Below, piece by piece: positions 28,424-36,532 of a stretch of 64,000 bases of DNA (position 1 is the stretch's first letter; the number at the start of each line of letters is the position of its first letter). The DNA is from Clostridium estertheticum subsp. estertheticum (GTDB lineage Bacteria > Bacillota > Clostridia > Clostridiales > Clostridiaceae). Location: positions 1,231,001 to 1,295,000 of the forward strand of contig NZ_CP015756.1 of NCBI RefSeq assembly GCF_001877035.1, read 5' to 3'. The translations under genes and the position numbers were made by a program. The notes beneath the pieces are model-generated. The model did not search any database, had not been told where the DNA came from, and saw nothing but the letters and a program-made list of their open reading frames with translations.

Positions 28424-30697
28424 ATGGATTTAGAGAAACTTCTTTCCATGCAGAAGTTATGCATAAATGATAATCCTGCTACATGTGTTACTGAGTGCCC
28501 AATTCATGTTGATGTGAAAGGATTTATATGCGAGATAAGAAAAGGGAATTTTGAAGAAGCTTACAGAATACTGAGTAAAAGAATGCCATTTATTAATGTT
28601 ATAGGACTGGTCTGTGATCATCCTTGCGAAAATCTCTGCGTAACTAATATTAATGGAAATGCTATCTCAATTCATGAGCTTGAAAAAGCAGTTACAATTT
28701 ATGGAAGCATGGCAAAAATCAAAACACTCCCTATACCTAAGATTGATAAAAAAATTGCGATTATTGGCGGCGGTATAAGTGGAATTACTTGTGCTTATGA
28801 CCTTAATAAAAAAGGATATAGTGTTGATATATATGAAAAAGAAAATGAAATAGGTGGATCCTTTTTAAAAATGCCTGAAATAATACTTAATCCAAAACTA
28901 ATTAAAGAAGAAGTTACTAAATTAGAAGAGCAAGGTATTGAAATAAAGTTAAACCAAGAAATTACGCCTGAAAAATTAAAAGACCTCACTCTGGAGTATG
29001 ATGCATTTTTTATTGGCAGTGGAGAATGGAATGAGAAATTCAATGTAAATGAAGTGACTATGCAAACAGAAATAGAAAAAGTTTTTGCTGGTGGACGAAT
29101 AGTTAGCGGATGTGAATCTGTTATACAGTCAGTACAAACAGGAAGATGCGCAGCAGTGTCTATAGATAGATTTGTATATAAAAAATCTCTCACAGCACTT
29201 AGATCAAAAGAAGGGGCTTACAAAAGTATTCTTAAGGTAGATATAAAAAACGAGGAAATATCACCGAGAATAAAGCCTGAAAATGGTACTTTTACAAAGG
29301 AGGAAGCAATTAATGAAGCTCTAAGATGTGTTCAATGTGAATGCCATAAATGTGTTAAAGCTTGTGTTCATCTCCAAAAGGTGAAATTGGATCCTAAAGC
29401 GTATATAAGAACCATAAACCAAAATGAACGTATTATTCTTGGAGATCATTATGCAAATAAAACAATAAATTCTTGCACAGAGTGTGGTCTATGTGGAGCA
29501 GTATGCCCTACTTCCATAAATATGGCAGATATAATTAATGAAACAAGGATAAGCATGGTTTCTAGAAATAAAATGCCACTTTCAACTCATGATTTTGCTT
29601 TAAAAGACATGGAATTTACTAATAGTAAATATTTTGAATTAATAAAACATCAACCTGGCATGAATAATAGTAAGTACGTGTTTTACCCTGGGTGTCAACT
29701 AAGTGCCAGTTATTCAGAGTATGTTATTAAATCATATAATTATTTAATGGAAAAACTTGATGGTGGTGTTGGATTATATTTAGGGTGTTGTGGGGCACCG
29801 GCTAAGTGGGCAGGTAGGCAAGAACAATATGATAGTAGTATAGAAAAAATTAAATCAAATTTAGAAAAGTTAGGGAACCCTATTGTTATAACGGCATGTT
29901 CTACATGTTTTAGTAATTTTGGAGAAAGTTTAAAGAATATAAGAATTAAGTCTCTTTGGGAGGTATTCGATGAAAAAGGTATTCCACTTGGTGCTAAGCC
30001 TGGAAATGGTAAAACATTAGCAGTACATGATGCATGTACCACCAGAAATGAGAAGGGGATTCAAGAGAGTATAAGAAATATTGCTAAAAGGCTCCATTAT
30101 GAAATTAAAGAGCCAGAGTTTACAAAGGAAAATACTAAATGTTGTGGTTATGGAGGGCTTGTATATTATACAAATAAGGAGTTTAGCAGGGAAGTAACTC
30201 AGGACAGAATAAAGGATTCAGAGAATGATTTTCTTGCTTATTGTGCTATGTGTAGAGATCTATTTGTATTAAAAGGGAAAAAGACTTATCATATATTAGA
30301 TCTTATATATGGAAGTGGTAAAGAGGAAATTTCAGACATGAAAGTTCCCACATTATCTGATAGGAGAGCAAATAGATTTAAGCTTAAGAAAGAATTACTA
30401 GATAATTTATGGGGTGAGAAAATGGAAATAAAGGATGAATACAACGACTTAAAAATAGTTTTTGGACAGGAATTAAGAGATAAGATTGAAGATGAGCTTA
30501 TTCTTGAGGGAGATATTAAGAGAGTAATAGGTTATGCAGAGAGAACTAATGATAGTTTCTATAATCCGGAAAATGGTCACATTCTTGCATGGAAAAGGTT
30601 TGTAAATATAACCTTCTGGGTAGAGTACCAAAAGGTAAATGATAGCTTTAATATTATTAATGCTTACAGCCATAGAATGGAAGTAAAGGGGGTATGA
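28424..30697 (+). CDS. FAD/NAD-dependent oxidoreductase fused to Fe-S and CCG (HdrD-like) domains
   Basis: 757 residues. In order: an N-terminal cysteine-rich GltD/NfnB-like Fe-S part (C21, C25, then CDHPCENLC near 64-72); a dinucleotide-binding loop GGGISG at 115-120 with a shortened flavoprotein domain; two ferredoxin-type motifs near 302 (CVQCECHKCVKAC) and 350 (CTECGLCGAVCP); two CCG domains near 453 (LGCCGAP) and 572 (KCCGYGG), as in heterodisulfide reductase subunit B/D; and an unassigned C-terminal domain of about 95 residues. It is the likely electron acceptor or redox partner for the FAD-less aldehyde oxidoreductase, or an oxidoreductase for cofactor maturation. It matches, from memory, the 'dicluster-binding' family found next to Mop in Desulfovibrio. 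Confidence 0.85.
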   Translation: MDLEKLLSMQKLCINDNPATCVTECPIHVDVKGFICEIRKGNFEEAYRILSKRMPFINVIGLVCDHPCENLCVTNINGNAISIHELEKAVTIYGSMAKIKTLPIPKIDKKIAIIGGGISGITCAYDLNKKGYSVDIYEKENEIGGSFLKMPEIILNPKLIKEEVTKLEEQGIEIKLNQEITPEKLKDLTLEYDAFFIGSGEWNEKFNVNEVTMQTEIEKVFAGGRIVSGCESVIQSVQTGRCAAVSIDRFVYKKSLTALRSKEGAYKSILKVDIKNEEISPRIKPENGTFTKEEAINEALRCVQCECHKCVKACVHLQKVKLDPKAYIRTINQNERIILGDHYANKTINSCTECGLCGAVCPTSINMADIINETRISMVSRNKMPLSTHDFALKDMEFTNSKYFELIKHQPGMNNSKYVFYPGCQLSASYSEYVIKSYNYLMEKLDGGVGLYLGCCGAPAKWAGRQEQYDSSIEKIKSNLEKLGNPIVITACSTCFSNFGESLKNIRIKSLWEVFDEKGIPLGAKPGNGKTLAVHDACTTRNEKGIQESIRNIAKRLHYEIKEPEFTKENTKCCGYGGLVYYTNKEFSREVTQDRIKDSENDFLAYCAMCRDLFVLKGKKTYHILDLIYGSGKEEISDMKVPTLSDRRANRFKLKKELLDNLWGEKMEIKDEYNDLKIVFGQELRDKIEDELILEGDIKRVIGYAERTNDSFYNPENGHILAWKRFVNITFWVEYQKVNDSFNIINAYSHRMEVKGV

Positions 30698-30699
30698 CT

Positions 30700-30909
30700 A
30701 TGAAACAAGATAATAAAAATAAAAAAAGTGTATGGGTTTGTTCTAAGTGTGGGGGCAATCTTGAGGAGGGACCTGTGAAAGCAGAGTACCTTGGAGGAAA
30801 TTTTGAAATTGAATTACTTGAGTGCCCTAAATGTAAAAATGTTCTAATAACGCAGGAGCTGGCAGCTGGTCAAATGCTTGAAGTAGAAAAGAGTTTGGAG
30901 GATAAATGA
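30700..30909 (+). CDS. small zinc-ribbon/redox protein (DVU_1557-like)
   Basis: 69 residues with two CxxC pairs (VCSKCGG near 12 and ECPKCKN near 44) that would bind Zn or Fe, rubredoxin-like in spacing. I use ATG at 30700 because GGGGG lies seven bases before it; the ATG at 30694 overlaps the upstream stop but has the site too close. It overlaps the next gene by four bases (ATGA). In this conserved neighbourhood such proteins are named redox proteins, but no function is demonstrated to my knowledge. Confidence 0.78.
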   Translation: MKQDNKNKKSVWVCSKCGGNLEEGPVKAEYLGGNFEIELLECPKCKNVLITQELAAGQMLEVEKSLEDK

Positions 30910-31619
30910 AAGGCTGCTCTGTTTTTGAGAATGAAGATATGATAAGAGCGACAGGAGATACTCTAAGGCCAGGTGGAGTTTTTCTTACTGATAGAGCTGT
31001 TAAAATATGTGACTTTAAATTTGATGATAAAATTTTAGACGTTGGTTGTGGAATGGGAGTAACAGTGGAAAGGCTTAAAAGACTATACAAGCTAAATGCT
31101 TTTGGGGTTGATCCTTCATTAAAGTTACTGGAGCTTGGCAAAGATAAATATGGTAATCATCAAATAGATTTTGGGAGAGGAGAAAAATTGCCTCATAAAA
31201 ATGAATTTTTTAAGGGGGTTATGGCTGAGTGTACTATGTCCCTTATGGATGATTTTGAAGAGACAATAAGGGAAAGCTATAGAGTCCTTGAAAATGATGG
31301 ATATTTTATTGTATCAGATGTCTATGCAAGAAGACCAGAATACCTTGGGGGAGTGGAAAAACATGATATCAATAGTTGTATGAGGGGCCTTTTTAATGTA
31401 GATATATTAAAAGATGTTATTGTAAGCGTTGGTTTTGAAATAATATGTTTTGAGGATTGGACGGATTTGCTTAGGCAACTTATGGTGGAAATAATATTTA
31501 AATATGGTTCAATGACAAAATTCTGGGAAGTAGCAACTTGTAATAGCTGTGGTGATTTTCAAGAAAAACTTACGTTATGTAAACCAGGATATTTTTTGCT
31601 TATTGCTAAAAAAAAATAG
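30906..31619 (+). CDS. class I SAM-dependent methyltransferase (TrsM/DVU_1556-like)
   Basis: 237 residues with a Rossmann methyltransferase core: ILDVGCGMGVTVERL near residue 41 is the SAM loop, FGVDPSLKLLELG the acidic strand, and MAECTMSLMDDFEETIRESYRVL the motif IV-V region. Cysteines ENDGYFIVSDV and CNSCGD near the C-terminus are noted. The substrate is unknown. It overlaps the upstream gene by four bases and is followed by the C-GCAxxG-C-C gene. The conserved pairing with a radical SAM protein suggests that both act on one molecule. Confidence 0.82.
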   Translation: MKGCSVFENEDMIRATGDTLRPGGVFLTDRAVKICDFKFDDKILDVGCGMGVTVERLKRLYKLNAFGVDPSLKLLELGKDKYGNHQIDFGRGEKLPHKNEFFKGVMAECTMSLMDDFEETIRESYRVLENDGYFIVSDVYARRPEYLGGVEKHDINSCMRGLFNVDILKDVIVSVGFEIICFEDWTDLLRQLMVEIIFKYGSMTKFWEVATCNSCGDFQEKLTLCKPGYFLLIAKKK

Positions 31620-31632
31620 TGGAGGGGTTATA

Positions 31633-32073
31633 ATGGGGGCAGATGCATTTAGAATGTTTAAGTTAGCGAATTCCGGATATTGTTGTAGTCAAATACTTAT
31701 AATTATGTATCTTGAGAGTAATGGAATGGAAAACGTTCCACTAGTAAAGGCTATGGCTGGGCTTTGCGCAGGAGTAGGGAATACTGGAAAGACTTGTGGC
31801 ATTGTTACTGGAGGAGCATGTCTATTTGGAATTTACGCTGGGAAAGGCATAGATACTCAAACTCGTGATGGTAATTTAAAAGGGATGATTCAAAAATATG
31901 TAGAATGGTTTGAAGAGGAGTTTGGAAGCACTCAGTGTGTTGATATGATAACAGTAGACGTCCTTAATGATATGAATCATAATGAGGCTTATCCAATAAA
32001 ATGTGGTAATGCGATTCAAAAATCTTACAATAAAATTGGTGAGATTTTAAAAGAATATAGTTATATAGAATGA
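31633..32073 (+). CDS. C-GCAxxG-C-C family protein (DVU_1555-like)
   Basis: 146 residues. Spaced cysteines CCSQ (near 17), CAGVG (near 46), TCGIVTGGACLFG (near 56) and one near 103 match the C_GCAxxG_C_C pattern, a family of putative Fe-S or redox-active proteins often found with molybdenum or selenium enzymes. I chose ATG 31633 (MGADAFRMF) because GGAGGGG lies right before it; an in-frame ATG at 31549 sits inside the methyltransferase gene with no ribosome site. Function is unknown. Confidence 0.82.
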   Translation: MGADAFRMFKLANSGYCCSQILIIMYLESNGMENVPLVKAMAGLCAGVGNTGKTCGIVTGGACLFGIYAGKGIDTQTRDGNLKGMIQKYVEWFEEEFGSTQCVDMITVDVLNDMNHNEAYPIKCGNAIQKSYNKIGEILKEYSYIE

Positions 32074-32086
32074 GAGGGTATGTAAA

Positions 32087-33367
32087 GTGAATGAAATAAT
32101 AAAAGAAACACAAAGTATTTGTCCGGTGTGTTTAAAAATAGTCAAGGCTACCGTAGTTAAAGAATGCGACGACTTATATTTAACTAAAAATTGTGAAGAG
32201 CATGGCTTTTTTAAGACTGTTATTTGGAGGGGTAAGCCAAGTTATGACTCTTGGAAAAGAAACAAGAGCCCAGCTTATCCAAAGGTGCCATATACTAAGG
32301 TAGAAAAGGGATGCCCTCATGACTGTGGGCTATGTAGTGATCATCGTCAACATACTTGCACAGTACTTATTGAAGTAACCTCAAGGTGTAATTTGAGCTG
32401 CGAATTTTGTTTTGCTGATGCACATGGAAATGAAACTGACCCAGATATGGGAACTATAGAAATGTGGTACTCGAGAATTATTGAAGCAGGTGGACCTTAC
32501 AATCTTCAGATTTCTGGAGGAGAACCTACGATGCGGGAAGATCTTCATGAGATTATATCTAAAGCAACAAACATGGGTTTTAAATTTATCCAGTTAAACA
32601 CAAATGGTATTAACCTCAAAAATTATAGTTATTATGAAAAACTAAAAGAGGCAGGACTCAAATCAATTTTTCTACAGTTTAATTCTAAAGATATAATACA
32701 GGATAAACTAAAAGTTATAGAATATAGTGCAAAATTAGGGATTGGCGTAATTCTTGTATGCACAGTGGTGCCTAATAAAAATGATAATATTCTCTGGGAT
32801 ATTATAGAGTTTGGATTAAAAAATGCCCCAACTGTAAGAGGAGTACATTTTCAACCAGTAAGCTATTTTGGTAGAATACCTAAGTTGCCAAAAGATAATG
32901 ATAGAATTACTCTTCCAGAAGTTATATCTAAAATAGTCCAGCAGAGTGATGATAAAATTAAGCTTTCAGATTTTGCTCCTTCTGGTTGTGAAAATGCATA
33001 TTGTTCTTTTCATGCTAATTACATATCGGTAGATGGAAAACTGATTACCGTAAGTAGAAAAAATGAATGCTGTGGTGAAGAAAATGGTAAAGAAGGGTCA
33101 AAAAAATCAAAAAGATTCGTTGAGAGAAATTGGTCCGGAGTGAAAATAAACAAATACATACCAAAGAAAAATTCATTTGAAGAATTGAATCAGAAGATAA
33201 AAAATGGTTTTTTCAGTATATCAGGTATGGCATTTCAAGATGCTTGGAATGTAGATACGCAGAGGTTAAAGGATTGTTGTATTCATGTTGTTAGTAAAGA
33301 GGGCAATTTAATTCCATTTTGTGCATACAATATTACTACCTTAGATCAAAAAAAATTATATAGATAG
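32087..33367 (+). CDS. radical SAM protein, tetraether-synthase-like (TrsS-like)
   Basis: 426 residues. An N-terminal rubredoxin-like part (CPVCLKI at 12, CEEHG at 36) is followed by CPHDCGLCSDHRQHTC (76-91), then the radical SAM motif C101-x3-C105-x2-C108 and ISGGEPTMREDL. Further cysteine sets occur near 303 (GCENAYCSFH), 325 (CCGEE) and at the C-terminus (DCCIHVV, FCAYN), so several auxiliary clusters are likely. This arrangement resembles the MJ0619/Tes group, in which Tes joins lipid tails by C-C bond formation. Start: GTG at 32087 after GAGAGGGT. No selenocysteine codon is needed here. The substrate is unknown; it is probably part of a cofactor or metabolite pathway tied to the Mop enzyme. 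Confidence 0.83.
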   Translation: MNEIIKETQSICPVCLKIVKATVVKECDDLYLTKNCEEHGFFKTVIWRGKPSYDSWKRNKSPAYPKVPYTKVEKGCPHDCGLCSDHRQHTCTVLIEVTSRCNLSCEFCFADAHGNETDPDMGTIEMWYSRIIEAGGPYNLQISGGEPTMREDLHEIISKATNMGFKFIQLNTNGINLKNYSYYEKLKEAGLKSIFLQFNSKDIIQDKLKVIEYSAKLGIGVILVCTVVPNKNDNILWDIIEFGLKNAPTVRGVHFQPVSYFGRIPKLPKDNDRITLPEVISKIVQQSDDKIKLSDFAPSGCENAYCSFHANYISVDGKLITVSRKNECCGEENGKEGSKKSKRFVERNWSGVKINKYIPKKNSFEELNQKIKNGFFSISGMAFQDAWNVDTQRLKDCCIHVVSKEGNLIPFCAYNITTLDQKKLYR

Positions 33368-33383
33368 GAAGAGAGAGGATTAC

Positions 33384-34508
33384 ATGAAAAACTATGCTGC
33401 TATAATACTTGCAGCAGGATATTCGACAAGGATGGGGAGCTTTAAACCAATAATTAATTTGGATGGTAAAACTCCACTTCAAAGATGTATAGAACTTTTC
33501 AAAAACTGCGGAATAAATAATATTATTGTAGTTACAGGCTATTTGAATGATCGTATAGAAAAGGAATTGTGTGATATTAAAATTGGATTAAATGATATTA
33601 AGGTTGTAATCAATGATAAATATAGTGAAGGTATGTATTCATCAATAATAGCTGGAGTAGAATCACTTACAAAGGAAACAGATGCGTTCTTTATATTACC
33701 TGTAGATATCCCTTCTGTGAGAGATCACACTGTTAAGAAAATGATGGAAAGTTATGATAAAATTAAAGGTGGCATAATGTTTCCTATATTCGAAAAGGAA
33801 ACAGGTCATCCCACATTAGTTCCATACTCACTAACTCAAGAAATAATAAGGAGTAATCCTAAAGGAGGATTAAGAGAATTATTCAATCAGCATAAAAAAC
33901 AGTGGTATTATGAGCCAGTTGCTGATAGGGGCGTTTTACTTGATATGGATACTAAAGAAGATTTTAAAGCTCTTTTAGAGCATCTTTTGGTATATCCATG
34001 TCCTGATTATAAGGAATGTATGGAGATATTAAGATTATGTAATGTAAAACTAGAAACAATAAATCATATGAAGAGCGTAGCTGAGTTTGCAAAGGGAGTG
34101 TCACTTTTACTTAATGATAATGGATATAAGTTAAATATAAATTATATTTATGCTGGTGCACTACTTCATGATGTAGCTAAGGGATCGAAAAACCATGCTT
34201 TGCGAGGAGCAAAAATTGTTGAAGGTTTTGGATATAAGTGCCCAATGGAAATTATTAATGAACATATGTCGCTAAAGACTAAATATAAAATAGGTGAAAA
34301 AGAAATAGTTTATCTTTGCGATAAACTATTTAATGGGGAAACACTAGTCACATTAAAGGAAAGATTTGAAGACTCATTTAGTAGATATAAGGATGTGCCA
34401 GATATTTTTGAAAAAGTAAATGAAAAATATATTAATGCAAAAATACTTAAGGAAAAAGTTGAAAGTATATTAGGGGCAAAACTAGAAAACATTAGTGATA
34501 AGTTTTGA
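33384..34508 (+). CDS. NTP transferase (MobA/MocA-like) fused to an HD domain
   Basis: 374 residues. The N-terminal part (1-200) is a nucleotidyltransferase of the MobA/MocA type: IILAAGYSTRMGSFKPI with the conserved Lys, then LPVDIPSVRDHTVKKMM. The C-terminal part (about 220-365) is an HD domain (H at MKSVAEFA region, LLHDVAKG near 265). MocA makes molybdopterin cytosine dinucleotide, the cofactor form found in Mop-type enzymes, so a matching role is likely. The HD domain suggests that a nucleotide or phosphate ester is also hydrolysed. Start: ATG after GGAAGAGAGAGG. It overlaps the next gene by four bases. Confidence 0.84.
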   Translation: MKNYAAIILAAGYSTRMGSFKPIINLDGKTPLQRCIELFKNCGINNIIVVTGYLNDRIEKELCDIKIGLNDIKVVINDKYSEGMYSSIIAGVESLTKETDAFFILPVDIPSVRDHTVKKMMESYDKIKGGIMFPIFEKETGHPTLVPYSLTQEIIRSNPKGGLRELFNQHKKQWYYEPVADRGVLLDMDTKEDFKALLEHLLVYPCPDYKECMEILRLCNVKLETINHMKSVAEFAKGVSLLLNDNGYKLNINYIYAGALLHDVAKGSKNHALRGAKIVEGFGYKCPMEIINEHMSLKTKYKIGEKEIVYLCDKLFNGETLVTLKERFEDSFSRYKDVPDIFEKVNEKYINAKILKEKVESILGAKLENISDKF

Positions 34509-35149
34509 AAAGAAATATTTATATATTAAGACATGGACAAACTGAATATGGAAGAGAAAAAAGGTATTTGGGACATACAGATTGCGGGCTTTCTGTTAAG
34601 GGGATAAATGATGCAAAGCAATTAGCCCGCATTTTTATGGAGAGTGGAGTAATTATTAACAATATCTTTAGCAGTGATCTGGTTAGGTGTAAGAGTACTG
34701 TAAATATTGCCTTTCCAGATCGAGAAGTAATTTTTTTAGAAGAACTTAGAGAAATAAATATGGGGAATTTAGAGGGATTAACTTTTGATGAAGTAAAAAA
34801 TAAAGATCCAGAAGTTTATAAAAAAAGAGGCGAAAATATAGCGGACTTTATACCTCTTAATGGTGAATCATTTAGATCTTGCCAGCAAAGGGCAATAAAG
34901 ATTCTTAATTATATAATTTATTCTACAAAAGGGAATGTTGTTATTTGTAGTCATGCAGGTTTTATTAGAGCATTGATTTGTAGCCTTTTAAATTTAGATT
35001 TAGATTTAAAGAATATTTTCAATATAAAGCAAGATTATGGATGTATTAATATTATAAGTTTTGATGGATCTGATTTTTTTGTAGAAGGGATTAATCTCAA
35101 AACTTTATCTATTAAATTATCTCCTGGTTCGCTGCAATATATAAAGTAA
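34505..35149 (+). CDS. histidine phosphatase family protein
   Basis: 214 residues with the phosphoglycerate-mutase/CobC fold: catalytic LRHGQTEYGREKRYLG at residues 8-23, second catalytic region CSHAGFIRA near 150. Start is TTG at 34505, overlapping the stop of the NTP transferase gene, so the two are translationally coupled. Family members dephosphorylate sugar phosphates or cobalamin intermediates. In this gene set it probably removes phosphate from an intermediate of the unknown accessory pathway. Confidence 0.83.
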   Translation: MKRNIYILRHGQTEYGREKRYLGHTDCGLSVKGINDAKQLARIFMESGVIINNIFSSDLVRCKSTVNIAFPDREVIFLEELREINMGNLEGLTFDEVKNKDPEVYKKRGENIADFIPLNGESFRSCQQRAIKILNYIIYSTKGNVVICSHAGFIRALICSLLNLDLDLKNIFNIKQDYGCINIISFDGSDFFVEGINLKTLSIKLSPGSLQYIK

Positions 35150-35164
35150 TATGGAGTGTGTAAT

Positions 35165-36490
35165 ATGCTTAAAACACTATATGAAAAATGGATGGAAGAT
35201 AAAATCTTTATGGAAACTGGTGATAAAAAACTTTCCGAGGAAAGCTTAAAATTATATCAATTAGGGGAAATTAGGAAGACTATTAATTTTTCAAAAGAAA
35301 GCAAGTTTTATGGGAAAAAATTAAAAAATATATTTAGTGATGAGATTAAATCATTTGAAGATTTTAAAAAAGTACCTTTTACTACTTCAGATGATTTAGC
35401 GAAAAATCCAAAAAGTTTTTTGTGTACAACACTTGACCAAATTTCAAGGATTGTAACAATGACTTCTTCGGGAACTACGGGAGATCCCAAAAGAATTTTT
35501 TTTACTGAAAATGATCTTAAAGCTACATCCGATTTTTTTAAATACGGTATGCTTAATATTGTAACTCCAGGTCAAAGAGTGCTCATATTTATGCCAGGAA
35601 AAAGTACCCATAGTATAGGTCAACTTTTAAAGGAAGGACTCAATGGAGCAGGATGTGAGGGAATTATATATGGGCCTGTGTTTAATGTTTGGGATGCTTT
35701 AGAAGCAATAAAATCAAAAAACATTGATTGTATTGTAGGGTTACCAATTCAAGTATTTTATCTCGCAAAAATTAAACTCACTGATGTTAGGTATAAACAT
35801 TTGAACCTAAAAAGCGTTCTTTTAAGTGGAGACTATGTGCCAAGAACATTATGTAGTGCTGTGAGTAGTGCCTTTAGCTGTCAAGTATTTACTCATTATG
35901 GAATGACTGAGATGGGGTATGGAGGCGGAGTGGAATGTAGTGCTATAAATGGATACCATATGAGAGATGTGGATTTATATACTGAAATTATTGACCCAGT
36001 AACTGGGCGAAATGTTACAGATGGTAGTTATGGAGAAGTGGTAATTACAACGTTTAGGAGAGAAGCAATGCCACTTATAAGGTACAGGTCTGGAGATATT
36101 GCTAGGTTCTTGCCTAGAAATTGTTCTTGTAGTAATTTGTTTAAAAGGATGGATTATGTAAAAGGAAGAGTTAATGAACATTTAAAGTTAAAAGATGGGA
36201 AGTTTCTTTCTATAGGAATGATTGATGAAGTTATGTTTGGAATTGATAATGTACTTGATTACAGCGCTAGTATTAATGAGGGAGAAAATAAAGTACTTAG
36301 TATAAGCGTAAAGCCAGTAAATCCGAAAATACCTATAAAATTTAATGAAATTAAAAATTGCATTAGGCAAGATAAGTACTTAGGTTTATTAATAAAAAAT
36401 AATAATATATCCATAGAATTTGGTGGCTTACTTAATAATATTGAAATTAGTAATGGAATGATTAAACGAAAATTATATCTTTTAAATTAA
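35165..36490 (+). CDS. AMP-dependent CoA ligase, PaaK-like (DVU_1553-like)
   Basis: 441 residues. The adenylation P-loop TSSGTTGDPKRIF is near residue 105, the YGMTEMGYGG core near 255, and YRSGDIARFL near 305, so it should activate a carboxylic acid as acyl-AMP, possibly to the CoA thioester. I chose ATG 35165 because GGAG lies eight bases before it; GTG at 35156 overlaps that site. It is the last gene of the run before a hairpin. Whether it activates the product of the aldehyde oxidoreductase or a cofactor precursor is open. Confidence 0.82.
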   Translation: MLKTLYEKWMEDKIFMETGDKKLSEESLKLYQLGEIRKTINFSKESKFYGKKLKNIFSDEIKSFEDFKKVPFTTSDDLAKNPKSFLCTTLDQISRIVTMTSSGTTGDPKRIFFTENDLKATSDFFKYGMLNIVTPGQRVLIFMPGKSTHSIGQLLKEGLNGAGCEGIIYGPVFNVWDALEAIKSKNIDCIVGLPIQVFYLAKIKLTDVRYKHLNLKSVLLSGDYVPRTLCSAVSSAFSCQVFTHYGMTEMGYGGGVECSAINGYHMRDVDLYTEIIDPVTGRNVTDGSYGEVVITTFRREAMPLIRYRSGDIARFLPRNCSCSNLFKRMDYVKGRVNEHLKLKDGKFLSIGMIDEVMFGIDNVLDYSASINEGENKVLSISVKPVNPKIPIKFNEIKNCIRQDKYLGLLIKNNNISIEFGGLLNNIEISNGMIKRKLYLLN

Positions 36491-36497
36491 AATTGGA

Positions 36498-36523
36498 CCA
36501 TGGCAATTAACGAATTACCATGG
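36498..36523. terminator. hairpin between convergent ligase and xdhC genes
   Basis: CCATGGCAATT pairs imperfectly with AATTACCATGG, with T-rich sequence on the plus side. It is a probable shared terminator for both strands. Confidence 0.6.
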
Positions 36524-36532
36524 ATTCTATTT

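Noticed and set aside
31549-31632. Extended start for the C-GCAxxG-C-C protein
   Set aside because: It would lie inside the methyltransferase gene in another frame and lacks a ribosome site; ATG 31633 has GGAGGGG.
32087-33367. Selenocysteine in the radical SAM protein, as in some relatives
   Set aside because: All expected positions are cysteine codons and the frame has no internal TGA.
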